Below are positions 45,001 to 54,191 of a stretch of DNA of 64,000 nucleotides, in pieces. This stretch comes from Ignavibacteriota bacterium (GTDB lineage Bacteria; Bacteroidota; Ignavibacteria; Ignavibacteriales; Melioribacteraceae). The DNA lies in the NCBI GenBank assembly GCA_016708125.1, contig JADJGF010000001.1, positions 372,001-436,000 on the forward strand, written 5' to 3'. The notes under the pieces are model-generated. The model did not search any database. It was given only the letters and a program-made list of their open reading frames with translations, and was not told the origin of the DNA. Every line of letters starts with the position of its first letter. The first letter of the stretch is position 1. Both the position numbers and the translations under genes were made by a program.

Positions 45001-45210
45001 ATGAAAAATAAAAAAGCTCGTAGAGTTATAGACGAATACATCGATTACAAAGATGGAAAAAAACTTATTAAATTTATTTCTGACCAAGGTAAAATTATTC
45101 CAAGAAGAATTACCGGATTAAGTGCTAAACAACACAGAGAACTTGTTAGAGCAGTTAAAAGAGCAAGACAAGTAGCAATTTTACCATTTGTTTCAGAAGC
45201 AGTTAAGTAG
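45001..45210 (+). CDS. rpsR: 30S ribosomal protein S18
   Basis: The 69-residue basic protein carries IDYKDGKKLIKFISDQGKIIPRRITGLSAKQHRELVRAVKRARQVAILPF, the S18 core that pairs with S6 on the 30S platform. GAGG precedes the ATG, and it follows ssb by 11 bases. There is no Cys-type zinc motif at the N-terminus. Confidence 0.96.
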   Translation: MKNKKARRVIDEYIDYKDGKKLIKFISDQGKIIPRRITGLSAKQHRELVRAVKRARQVAILPFVSEAVK

Positions 45211-45219
45211 GAGTAAATA

Positions 45220-45663
45220 ATGAAAGTAATACTTAGAAAAAATTATGATCAACTTGGTAAAATTGGCGATCTTGTTGATGTAAAAGACGGATTTGCAAGA
45301 AATTTTTTATTACCAAGACAGATTGCATATATTGCAACAAAAGGCAATATTAGATCTTTAGAAGAAGAAAAGCAACAAATTGTAAAAAAAGAAGCAAAAG
45401 AACTTACTGCAGCAAAATCACTTGCGACAGAATTAGAAAATGTTTCTATAACAATTCCTGTTAAAGTTGGTGAAGAAGACAAAATTTTTGGATCTGTTAC
45501 AAATCAAATGATTGCAGATGCTTTAAAAGAAAAGAAATATGATATTGATAAAAGAAAAATTGATTTGGAAGAACCAATAAAAGCTTTAGGAATTTATAGT
45601 GTTAACATTAAATTACATCCGGAAGTTAGTGCTGTAGTAAAAACTTGGGTTGTAAGAGAATAG
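45220..45663 (+). CDS. rplI: 50S ribosomal protein L9
   Basis: KVILRKNYDQLGKIGDLVDVKDGFARNFLLPRQIA is the N-terminal rRNA-binding domain. A long helix (residues about 42-75) leads to the C-terminal domain (VGEEDKIFGSVTNQMIADAL ... KLHPEVSAVVKTWVV). It is the last gene of the operon, with GGAG upstream and a terminator 25 bases past the stop. Confidence 0.96.
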   Translation: MKVILRKNYDQLGKIGDLVDVKDGFARNFLLPRQIAYIATKGNIRSLEEEKQQIVKKEAKELTAAKSLATELENVSITIPVKVGEEDKIFGSVTNQMIADALKEKKYDIDKRKIDLEEPIKALGIYSVNIKLHPEVSAVVKTWVVRE

Positions 45664-45685
45664 TATTGTATTGATGAAAAATATT

Positions 45686-45723
45686 AAAGCCTTCAGAAAT
45701 TTTTATTGAAGGCTTTTTTTATT
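45686..45723 (+). terminator. Terminator of the rpsF-rplI operon
   Basis: AAAGCCTTCA pairs with TGAAGGCTTT across an 11-base loop and is followed by more T residues. Confidence 0.9.
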
Positions 45724-45762
45724 TAATAACAGATTGATGAAGTAACTCAATCCGTGTTTTAA

Positions 45763-45791
45763 TTGATTTTCTTATCTCATCTATCTATATT
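45763..45791 (+). promoter_or_regulatory. Probable secDF promoter
   Basis: TTGATT is followed after 17 bases by TATATT, about 50 bases before the secDF start and just downstream of the rplI terminator. Confidence 0.55.
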
Positions 45792-45840
45792 TTCACACTT
45801 ATTTTAAATAAAACTATAATTAATTTACACTGTGGGCATT

Positions 45841-48800
45841 ATGAAAGAGTTAAGATTTAGGTCAATATTAGTAATTGCAGCAGTTGCACTTAGTGTTTAC
45901 TTGCTGTACCCTACTTTTCAGGATTATAACAACAATAAAGAAATTGCAAAAACAGTTAATAATCTGAAAGACAGTATTAAAACTTCAAATAGTAATTTAT
46001 CAGATGAACAAATCCAAAATATTCTTGAATATAAAGAAGACAGTATTCGCGTTGCTGATCCAGATATTAAAGCAGCAAGAGAAAAACGAATTAAATTAGG
46101 TCTGGATTTACAAGGTGGAATGTACCTTGTTATGGAAGTTAATACTGCTAAATTACTTGAACGACTTGCAAAAGATCCGGATTTACAATTCCAAAATATT
46201 CTTAAAGAAACAACAGAAATTGCAAAGACTTCTGATCAGGATTTTGTTTCAATTCTTTCCGGAAAACTTGCTGAAAACAATATTAGACTCAGCAGATATT
46301 TTGGATCAATCAGACAAGAAGATTCAGAAATAATTGATGAACTTACAGAACAAGAATCTGACGCTGTTACAAGAGCTATAGAAATTATCAGAAACAGAAT
46401 TGATCAATACGGAGTTTCGGAACCGTCAATTCAAAAACAAGGTGCAAGAAGAATTATTGTTGAATTGCCGGGCGTTGCAAAAAAAGAAGAAGCTAAAAAT
46501 CTTTTGCAAGGCAGAGCAATGTTGGAGTTTAAATTGGTAAAGGATGCAGAATTTACTTTTCCAATTATGAATAAAATAGATGAAGTTCTTGCAAATTTAA
46601 ATAAAGACACTACCGAAGTTGCTATTGAAGATTCATTACTTTCCGATACCGAACTTTCTGCAGAAGAATCTGCTAAAAAACATCCATTCTTTTCTGTTGC
46701 ACGATTGATTTCTCAAAATAGTGCTGATGCGATTGTTGAAGAAGGCAAAAAAGATTTATTAAATAATTTGCTAAACCGAGCGGAAGTAAGAAAAGTTATT
46801 CCGGATAATGTTGAATTTGTTTATTCGGCAAAACCTTACGCTGTACAAGATGGAATTACTTATTATGTTTTGTATCTTGTAAATAAACAAGCTGAGCTTA
46901 CTGGCGGAGTTATTGTTGATGCTCAGGCTAATATTAGTCAGCAAACAACTGCCCCGGTTGTAAATATGCAAATGAATTCGGAAGGTGCAAGAGAATGGGC
47001 AAGAATTACCGGTGCAAACGTTAATAAAAGATGTGCTGTGGTTTTAGATGGTTTTGTTTATACCGCACCAAATATTAATGAAAAAATCCCATCCGGAAGT
47101 TCACAAATCTCCGGAATGGATGATTTGGAAGAAGCCAAATTAATTGAAATTGTATTAAAAGCCGGTGCTTTACCAGCCCCAGTTGATATCATTGAAGAAA
47201 GAACAGTTGGTCCGTCACTTGGGCAAGATTCAATCAATCAAGGTTTTAATTCAACAATAATTGCTTTTATTATTATTGCATTTTTCATGTTCATATATTA
47301 TAAAAAATCTGGCGCATTTGCTGATTTAGCATTATTGTTTACGATTTTATTTATTATGGGAATTTTGGCAGCCTTCAATGCAACTTTAACTCTTCCCGGC
47401 ATTGCTGGTATTATTCTAACAATTGGAATGGCGGTGGATGCTAACGTTCTTATTTTTGAAAGAATTAGAGAAGAATTAACAACCGGAAAAACTGTAAAAG
47501 CTGCTGTTCAAGGTGGTTTTTCACATTCCTATTCCGCAATTTTTGATTCAAACATTACATCGTTTTTTACTGCAGTAATTCTTTATCAATTTGGAAGCGG
47601 ACCAATTCAAGGATTTGCATTAACTTTGATGATAGGAATCCTTTCAAGTTTATTTTGCGCATTAGTTATTACAAAATTATTATTTGAGTTTATGATTGCT
47701 AAAGGATATGCAATTAATATAGGAAGCAGATCGAGAATATTCGATAAACTAAATTACAATTTTCTTGGTAAAAGAAAAATTGGTTATATACTTTCCGGAT
47801 CATTACTTGCAATTGCAATTATTAGTTTTCTAATTAGAGGCGTTGAATTAGGAATTGATTTTAAAGGCGGTTCTGAAATTGCTGTTCAATTTGCAAAACC
47901 TATTGAAATTACAGATGTTAGACAAGAACTAAGTTCTATTGGATTGGGAAATGTTGAAGTAAAAACTTTTGGTGATGATTCCGGTGTTTTAGTTAGAACA
48001 GAATTGCAAGAAATTCCTAAAAATTTAGTTCCGAATGTAATTTCAACATTGGATAAATCAATAAATAAATATTTTCCGGGTGTACAAAAAACAATTGTTG
48101 ATTCTTCTTTAAATTCATTTACATTTGAATTTCCATCAGTTGAAATTACTAACTCTCTTATAGAAAAACTTTTTGTTGATGGATTTCAAACTTCAAGAGC
48201 GACTGACGATATTGAAAACCGAAGAATGACAGTTAATTTAACAATTGCAGATTGGATTAAAGAAAATTTAATTCAATTACACTCTGATAATCCTTTCCAA
48301 GTTTTGAAAGAAGAAAAAGTTGGACCTAAAGTTGGCGAAGAATTAAAATTTGATGCAATTGTTGCCGTTATACTTTCACTTATTGTAATCTTAATTTACT
48401 TAGGTTTCAGATTTAAATTTGGATTTGCGCTTGGTGCGGTAATTGCCCTTTTCCATGACGTTTTAATTACTCTCGGAGCATTCTCGTTATTGTACGGATT
48501 GATACCTGGACTTAATTTAGAAATTTCTGTAAGTGTGGTTGCGGCCTTTTTAACTTTAGTTGGTTACTCAATTAATGATACTGTAGTTGTTTTTGATAGA
48601 ATTAGAGAAGATATTAAAATACACAAAACTGCTAATATTGAAGAAATAATGAATAAAGCTATAAATAAAACGTTATCAAGAACCGTAATTACAAGCTTAA
48701 CTACTCTATTTGCAGTAATTGTAATTCTAATTTTCGCCGGTGAGGTTTTAAGAGGTTTTGCATTCTCATTATTCTTCGGAATTATAATTGGTACATATTC

Positions 48801-48870
48801 ATCAATTTTTGTTGCGAGTGCATTCGTTTTAGAATATGCAAAAAAACGCGGACAAAAAATTCAATTCTAA
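45841..48870 (+). CDS. secDF: Fused protein translocase subunits SecD and SecF
   Basis: SecDF uses the proton gradient to pull proteins out of the SecYEG channel. The SecD half (about 1-600) has KLGLDLQGGMYLVMEV, a periplasmic P1 region with RAIEIIRNRIDQYGVSEPSIQKQG and six membrane helices including GMAVDANVLIFERIREEL. The SecF half (about 625-1009) has GVELGIDFKGGSEIAVQF and GYSINDTVVVFDRIREDI. The natural fusion is normal in Bacteroidota. The ATG at 45841 is preferred over an in-frame GTG at 45832. A good terminator follows. Confidence 0.96.
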   Translation: MKELRFRSILVIAAVALSVYLLYPTFQDYNNNKEIAKTVNNLKDSIKTSNSNLSDEQIQNILEYKEDSIRVADPDIKAAREKRIKLGLDLQGGMYLVMEVNTAKLLERLAKDPDLQFQNILKETTEIAKTSDQDFVSILSGKLAENNIRLSRYFGSIRQEDSEIIDELTEQESDAVTRAIEIIRNRIDQYGVSEPSIQKQGARRIIVELPGVAKKEEAKNLLQGRAMLEFKLVKDAEFTFPIMNKIDEVLANLNKDTTEVAIEDSLLSDTELSAEESAKKHPFFSVARLISQNSADAIVEEGKKDLLNNLLNRAEVRKVIPDNVEFVYSAKPYAVQDGITYYVLYLVNKQAELTGGVIVDAQANISQQTTAPVVNMQMNSEGAREWARITGANVNKRCAVVLDGFVYTAPNINEKIPSGSSQISGMDDLEEAKLIEIVLKAGALPAPVDIIEERTVGPSLGQDSINQGFNSTIIAFIIIAFFMFIYYKKSGAFADLALLFTILFIMGILAAFNATLTLPGIAGIILTIGMAVDANVLIFERIREELTTGKTVKAAVQGGFSHSYSAIFDSNITSFFTAVILYQFGSGPIQGFALTLMIGILSSLFCALVITKLLFEFMIAKGYAINIGSRSRIFDKLNYNFLGKRKIGYILSGSLLAIAIISFLIRGVELGIDFKGGSEIAVQFAKPIEITDVRQELSSIGLGNVEVKTFGDDSGVLVRTELQEIPKNLVPNVISTLDKSINKYFPGVQKTIVDSSLNSFTFEFPSVEITNSLIEKLFVDGFQTSRATDDIENRRMTVNLTIADWIKENLIQLHSDNPFQVLKEEKVGPKVGEELKFDAIVAVILSLIVILIYLGFRFKFGFALGAVIALFHDVLITLGAFSLLYGLIPGLNLEISVSVVAAFLTLVGYSINDTVVVFDRIREDIKIHKTANIEEIMNKAINKTLSRTVITSLTTLFAVIVILIFAGEVLRGFAFSLFFGIIIGTYSSIFVASAFVLEYAKKRGQKIQF

Positions 48871-48893
48871 ATTGAATATTATTTTAGTAAAAC

Positions 48894-48923
48894 AAAAAGG
48901 CAACTAATAAGTTGCCTTTTTTT
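48894..48923 (+). terminator. Terminator after secDF
   Basis: AAAAAGGCAACT and AGTTGCCTTTTT pair across a four-base loop and end in a T-run. The structure is symmetric enough to work on both strands, so it could also stop transcripts of the convergent phosphatase operon. Confidence 0.9.
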
Positions 48924-49094
48924 ATTTCTACAAATTCAGTAAAAAATTTGATTATAATTTTGCTGATGGCTTTGTAATATTGAGTAAAGCTTTGTGAGAA
49001 TTCGATAATTTGAAAAGACAAAAACGAAAAACAGATGTTCGTTATTTGGAATTCCGGCGTTTTTAATAAGAAGAGAAATCTAATAATTAAAGTA

Positions 49095-49135
49095 AGAGAT
49101 GTCTCATCAAAAACAATTCGACATGACAAATCTCT
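49095..49135. repeat. Decayed REP-like palindrome
   Basis: AGAGAT and ATCTCT form the outer arms around GTCTCATC and GACATGAC-like inner arms. It lies in the 285-base gap between two convergent genes, which otherwise holds only the secDF terminator and no gene that I can support. Confidence 0.5.
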
Positions 49136-49155
49136 AATACTCAATAAAATAAAGA

Positions 49156-51723
49156 TTATAAAACTTTTAATACTACCATTGTAATATCGTCATTGGGTTC
49201 TGTATTACCTCTAAAAACTTCTAAATTTTGTATTGATAAATTTAAAATTTCTTTTGCGCTTAGATGAGATTTTTCTTTTATCACTGAAATAAGTTTATCA
49301 TAACCAAATAAATCATTATTAGAATTCATTGCTTCGTTTACGCCATCTGAAGAAAAAATAAAAATATCATGCGGAGAAATATTAACTTCCAATTCTTCCA
49401 AATTATTTTTGAACAAATCTCCACTTTCTAATCCAATACCAATTCCTTTTGGTTTTATATATTGCACAACTCCATCTGTAATTTTTAAAGTTGGAGTATG
49501 ACCGGCTCTGCAAATTTTTATTTGCCTTTTTGCAACATCAATAAATGCAACCGTTAATGTTATAAACCATTGTTTATCAATATTTCCGGTGATTCTTTTG
49601 TTTAATTCATAGAGAACTTCTTTCGGCGATCTGGTATCAGTGCAGAAAAGTTGTATCATTGTTTGAAGTTTTGACATATAAAAAGATGCGGAAAGTCCTT
49701 TGCCGGAAACGTCTCCAACAACAATAAACATTTGCGTATCTGTAATTTTAATAACATCATAATAATCGCCGCCGACTTGCATTGCGGGAATCATAATTCC
49801 GGAAATATCTAAATTATTTAATTTCGGAATATTAATTGGAAGCAATCCTTCTTGTATTTGACGCGCAACAACTAATTCCCTTTCGAGCTTTATTTTCTTG
49901 GCTTCTTCTTCATACAATCTTGCATTTTCTAAAGAAACAGCCGTTTGATTTGCCGCAGCAATTAATAAATCAATATCTTTCCCGGCAAATTGCGCTCCCG
50001 AATGTTTCAATCCAAATAATAATAATCCAATAATTTTCTTTTTAATATAAAGCGGAATTATTGTATAAATTCCTTCTGCAATTAATTCTTTAGAAACACA
50101 TGGAAAAATATTTTCAAACTCGGTTTGATCAAATGCAATTGGATGTTTAAGTTCTAATTTTTCATTTATTTTCAATTCAATTACATTTTCACAATTTGTA
50201 AATGTTAAATTTTTATTTTGAAAACCGTCTTCCCTTTTCAGAATAAATTCATTTGTGTTAAAATCTTTTATTGCAATTCCAAACTTTTCAACTTTTAAAG
50301 AATCAACAAATGTTTCTAAAACCGAATCTAAAATATTATCCATTCCAACAATTGTAGAAATATCATTGCTGAATTTCATCAAAACTTTTTGATACGCAAA
50401 TTGTTCCGGATAAAAATATTTTGTAATTACATTTTGAAATCTGTCTTTTGTCGATTGAAAAATAAGCGCAAAAATTATGAAAATTCCTCCGGCAACAACG
50501 CCTTGATATTCCGAAGTTACAGCTTCACTTATGTACTGACCCAAAACATAAATTATTAAAAAATAACTTCCGGCAATTGTAATTGTTGCGGTTCCGTAGA
50601 GAATTGTGTTTTTTAAAACATCGCTTACATCCAATAATGAATATCTGAAAATCGAATATCCAAAACTTAACGGAAGCAGAATGATTAAAAATATTGGTAG
50701 ATAATATTCCGGATTATTAAATATAGAATCAGCTAAAACATTTGCAAATGTATTTACATAAATAATTGAAATTACTCCAACGGTATAGCCGATCAATACT
50801 ACAAATATTGAAGCTCGTTCGGTTGGATCTTTTAATTTCATAAAACTTCTGAATAGAGAAATTAACCCGATTATTAATGCAATAAGAATGGAAACATTTA
50901 TAAATCCGATAAGTATGAAAGTTGATTTATTATCAAAAACATTTGAAGTTGCAAGCGGATAATAAACAAAATATATTCTTGAAATTACAGCAACTGCCGC
51001 AAAAATTGTTGGCGTAATAATCAAAAATTTTGAAGTGTATTTCTTTTTTATAATTTTTGTTTCAAGCGGAAATACCCAGAAAAAATAAATAAAAATATAC
51101 GGAAGAAATATTGATGAAATTACCCAGCTTAGATCTGCAAAAAGCGTTAAAATTTTATACTCAAAAAATGGATTTAATAATTGATTTCCGGAAAAAAGGT
51201 AAACTGTATTTGAGAGAACAAACAGAGCTCCAATTCTATAAAATAATAATTGCGGAAATCCATAAGGTTTTGATGATAAAACTACAAATCCAACCGCAAG
51301 CCAAATTATGCCAAGAATTGCAAAAGCCAATCCGCCTATATCAATAATTTTCTTTACTTTAATAGTTGTGTCAAAAACTTTTCCCTCTCTTGAAACTGTA
51401 AAAACAAGCGAATCGCCGGTTGGTTTTCTATCTGCCAAATATGAAGCGTGAAATAAATTTCTTAATTTTTTACCGTCAATTTTTAAGAAAGTATCGCCGT
51501 CTCTAATTCCTGCATTCCAAGTTATTCCATTATGTTTTACCAAATCGAAATAAATTCTTAAACTGTCTTTACCAATTTTTTCTTGCTTCCACAAACATTC
51601 ATCATTTGTTCTTGGCGTAATATTCAAAATAAAATACAGATTAATAAATCCTATTATTCCAAGTAATATTGTTACCGGAAGAATTATTTTTTTTCTGTAT
51701 TTTGCTAAAAATTTACTTAACAT
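49156..51723 (-). CDS. PDZ-like, multi-pass membrane, GAF and SpoIIE/PP2C phosphatase
   Basis: After one membrane helix a PDZ-like segment (GIRDGDTFLKIDGKKLRNL) faces the periplasm. About eight membrane helices follow (residues about 125-415), then a GAF region (about 440-600) and a SpoIIE-type PP2C phosphatase with VGGDYYDVIKI, VVGDVSGKGLSASFYM, FSSDGVNEAMN and EPNDDITMVVLKV. Such enzymes dephosphorylate STAS antagonists and so free an RsbW-like kinase's target. It is the last gene of the operon and the largest of three phosphatases in it. The periplasmic PDZ suggests it senses envelope state (inference). Confidence 0.88.
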   Translation of the reverse strand: MLSKFLAKYRKKIILPVTILLGIIGFINLYFILNITPRTNDECLWKQEKIGKDSLRIYFDLVKHNGITWNAGIRDGDTFLKIDGKKLRNLFHASYLADRKPTGDSLVFTVSREGKVFDTTIKVKKIIDIGGLAFAILGIIWLAVGFVVLSSKPYGFPQLLFYRIGALFVLSNTVYLFSGNQLLNPFFEYKILTLFADLSWVISSIFLPYIFIYFFWVFPLETKIIKKKYTSKFLIITPTIFAAVAVISRIYFVYYPLATSNVFDNKSTFILIGFINVSILIALIIGLISLFRSFMKLKDPTERASIFVVLIGYTVGVISIIYVNTFANVLADSIFNNPEYYLPIFLIILLPLSFGYSIFRYSLLDVSDVLKNTILYGTATITIAGSYFLIIYVLGQYISEAVTSEYQGVVAGGIFIIFALIFQSTKDRFQNVITKYFYPEQFAYQKVLMKFSNDISTIVGMDNILDSVLETFVDSLKVEKFGIAIKDFNTNEFILKREDGFQNKNLTFTNCENVIELKINEKLELKHPIAFDQTEFENIFPCVSKELIAEGIYTIIPLYIKKKIIGLLLFGLKHSGAQFAGKDIDLLIAAANQTAVSLENARLYEEEAKKIKLERELVVARQIQEGLLPINIPKLNNLDISGIMIPAMQVGGDYYDVIKITDTQMFIVVGDVSGKGLSASFYMSKLQTMIQLFCTDTRSPKEVLYELNKRITGNIDKQWFITLTVAFIDVAKRQIKICRAGHTPTLKITDGVVQYIKPKGIGIGLESGDLFKNNLEELEVNISPHDIFIFSSDGVNEAMNSNNDLFGYDKLISVIKEKSHLSAKEILNLSIQNLEVFRGNTEPNDDITMVVLKVL

Positions 51724-51726
51724 AAT

Positions 51727-53394
51727 TTATTTTATTTTTAGTACAAGACACGTAATATCATCAGATTGTTCTGATCCTTTTGTATGAAGATTTATATCTT
51801 CTAAAATATTGTTCAATATCATTTTCGAATTTTGATTAAAACAATTTAACATAAGATTTTCCAATCGTTCATCGGTATATTCATTATTGTTAAAATCCAT
51901 TGCTTCGGTAATTCCATCCGTAAATAATAAAATTACATCTTCAGAATTTAAACTTATAGTTTCCATTTCGTACGGAATTATTGTTTTCATTACGCCAAGA
52001 ATCATTCCGCCTTTTCTTAATTTTTTAATTCCGTCTTTGTTAACCAATAACGGCGGATTGTGTCCCATATTTACATAAGAAAATTCGTTTGTAATTGAAT
52101 CAAAAATTCCCCAGAAAAATGTTATAAAACTTCCGTTTGTCGTATTCTCAGAAACAACATCATTCAAAAAATTAGACGCTTCTTGCAGTTTATAGTTCTG
52201 CTTATAAATTGCTTTAAGAAATGCTTGAAGATTTGCCATTAACAATGATGCTTGAATTCCTTTGCCGGAAACATCTGCAATTGCAATTAGTAATTTATTT
52301 TCAGTAAGCTGAACAACATCGTAAAAATCTCCGCCTACCATTTTCGCGGTTTTATTAATTGCTTCAATTTCAAACTTTGCTGATTTTGGTAATTTGCGCG
52401 GAAGTAAATTTCTTTGAATATTTTTGGCAATTTCTAAATCTTTTTCAATTTTTTGTTTTTCCAATGCTTGCTGAAAAAGTAAACTATTTTCAATTGAAAT
52501 AATTGCCAAACTTGCAACAGATGATAAATATTCCAAATCTGATTGAGTATAATCTTTGTTTGATAATCTTTTGCCAAGAAAAATAATTCCTTTTGTAACA
52601 TTTTTAATTATCATCGGAATTATAACTTCAATTCCAATTTTTTTTAATTCATCAAACTTGGGCGAACTGCTTGCGTGAATTGGGGATGAGACAGATTTAC
52701 ACTCGCAATGATTTATTAAATCTTCCAAAAGTTTATTGTTGAATTTACTTTCAAGAATATTAAAATTTTCATTTTGAATTAATACAATTGCAAATTTTGA
52801 AACAAGCATTTGCGCACTTATTGCAAAAGTTAACAATTTTGAAACTCTATCAATATCCAAAATACTGCTGAATTCTTTTCCTAAATCAAACAATGAATTT
52901 AATTGATTTATTTTTCCATCGAGCTGTTTGTTAATTTCATTTAGTTTTTCAAAATTTTGAATATTCTTAATTGCGGCACTTCCAATTTTTACAATTGTTG
53001 AAAGAAATAATTTGTCTTCTTCATCATAATCTTTTTGAGAAAGTTTTTTACCTAGTAAAATAAATCCAATTACTTTATCTGTTGAAATAATTTGTTCGTA
53101 AATTTTAATATTTTCTTGAAGAAGTAAATCATCAAAATTTCTATCTAAATTATTTACAATCAAATTTGAAATTCTTTTCGCATCAATTTGAGTAAAACCT
53201 TTGTAAAGTTTAGGCTCAAGGTTTTTCTCATCAAAAAGTGCAATAATTCCTTTTGTAGTATGAAGTTTTCCGAAACAAGTTAAAAGTAAATTGTTGAGTG
53301 CAAAATCTAAATTTAAATTTGAGTTTATATTATTTGAAAAATCAACGAGAGCAGAAAAATTACGAAGTGCAATGTTACTATTTGGTAAATTCAT
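51727..53394 (-). CDS. Cytoplasmic GAF-GAF-SpoIIE/PP2C phosphatase
   Basis: No membrane helix is seen. Two GAF-like regions (residues about 10-150 and 165-300) precede a short coiled coil and the phosphatase domain at about 335-555: VGGDFYDVVQL, AIADVSGKGIQASLLM, LLFTDGITEAMD and GSEQSDDITCLVLKI. The metal-binding Asp residues are intact. It lies 6 bases after the RsbW-like kinase gene and 3 before the PDZ-containing phosphatase. The soluble sensor layout suggests it reads an internal signal. Confidence 0.9.
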   Translation of the reverse strand: MNLPNSNIALRNFSALVDFSNNINSNLNLDFALNNLLLTCFGKLHTTKGIIALFDEKNLEPKLYKGFTQIDAKRISNLIVNNLDRNFDDLLLQENIKIYEQIISTDKVIGFILLGKKLSQKDYDEEDKLFLSTIVKIGSAAIKNIQNFEKLNEINKQLDGKINQLNSLFDLGKEFSSILDIDRVSKLLTFAISAQMLVSKFAIVLIQNENFNILESKFNNKLLEDLINHCECKSVSSPIHASSSPKFDELKKIGIEVIIPMIIKNVTKGIIFLGKRLSNKDYTQSDLEYLSSVASLAIISIENSLLFQQALEKQKIEKDLEIAKNIQRNLLPRKLPKSAKFEIEAINKTAKMVGGDFYDVVQLTENKLLIAIADVSGKGIQASLLMANLQAFLKAIYKQNYKLQEASNFLNDVVSENTTNGSFITFFWGIFDSITNEFSYVNMGHNPPLLVNKDGIKKLRKGGMILGVMKTIIPYEMETISLNSEDVILLFTDGITEAMDFNNNEYTDERLENLMLNCFNQNSKMILNNILEDINLHTKGSEQSDDITCLVLKIK

Positions 53395-53400
53395 TATAAA

Positions 53401-53835
53401 TTATGAAAGATATTTGACAAGCGTAACTTTGTTTTTCTTGTCTTTTGGTTGAGAATATTTTACCTCATCCATTAATTTTTTCATCAGAAACATTCCTAAT
53501 CCGCCGACTTTCTTTTCTTGATAATATTTTTTCAAGTCCGGTTCCGGAATTGAAGTTGAATTAAAATGTTCGCCATTATCTGTAATAGAAACCGAAAATT
53601 TGTTACTTTTCACGGAAATATTAATTCCAATTTTTCCTTTATTAGAATATTTGTAAGCATGTTTAATAATATTTGTGCAAGCTTCATCAGCAGCTAAAAC
53701 AATTTTTCCCGATGTATCATTGTCAAAACCGGCATCTTTAGCGGCTGTGCGGATAAAATCTCTAATTACAGATAAATTATCAGTACTGCTTTTAACTGTA
53801 ATTTTTTTAATTATATTTTTTCTAAAATCGTTCAA
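53401..53835 (-). CDS. RsbW-like anti-sigma serine/threonine kinase (HATPase)
   Basis: The 144 residues form a GHKL ATPase: IVLAADEACTNIIKHAYKYSN (N box), SVSITDNGEHF (D-x-G) and GLGMFLMKKLMDEVKY (G box). RsbW-type kinases bind either a sigma factor or, when it is dephosphorylated, a STAS antagonist. The usual start is TTG; the STAS gene ends two bases upstream. Its sigma target is not obvious: the only sigma gene in the operon is of ECF type. Confidence 0.92.
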   Translation of the reverse strand: MNDFRKNIIKKITVKSSTDNLSVIRDFIRTAAKDAGFDNDTSGKIVLAADEACTNIIKHAYKYSNKGKIGINISVKSNKFSVSITDNGEHFNSTSIPEPDLKKYYQEKKVGGLGMFLMKKLMDEVKYSQPKDKKNKVTLVKYLS

Positions 53836-53837
53836 TG

Positions 53838-54191
53838 TTATTTTGCCTGGATGAATTTTTCAATTGCATCTTTTTCATCTTTAAAGAATTCATACAATAA
53901 AGGAAATCCTAATAAATCAAAAATATTGTACACTTCATCTTTAAGATTGCTAAATTTAATATCGCCGCTATTTTCACGCATTGTTTCTACATAAGCCATA
54001 AAAACTCCTAAACCGGCACTGCTTATATATTGAAGGTCTCGAAAATTTACTACGACTTTAAATTGCTTACTATCAATAAGCGAATTAAAAGCATTTTCAA
54101 GCTCGGGCGCTGTGTGTGCATCTAAAAATCCTTTTACATTAAGCACACTAACTTTGCCAACACCCTCCTTACGAACATAAAAATCTGCCAT
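53838..54191 (-). CDS. STAS-domain anti-sigma factor antagonist
   Basis: The single STAS domain shows VLNVKGFLDAHTAPELENAF and FRDLQYISSAGLGVFMAYVETM; the Ser in SSAGLG is the expected phosphorylation site for the RsbW-like kinase. I start it at MADFYVRKEG, because the upstream part of the frame lies inside the phosphatase gene and AGAAAG lies just before this ATG. Its ATG overlaps the preceding stop by one base (TAATG). Confidence 0.92.
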   Translation of the reverse strand: MADFYVRKEGVGKVSVLNVKGFLDAHTAPELENAFNSLIDSKQFKVVVNFRDLQYISSAGLGVFMAYVETMRENSGDIKFSNLKDEVYNIFDLLGFPLLYEFFKDEKDAIEKFIQAK

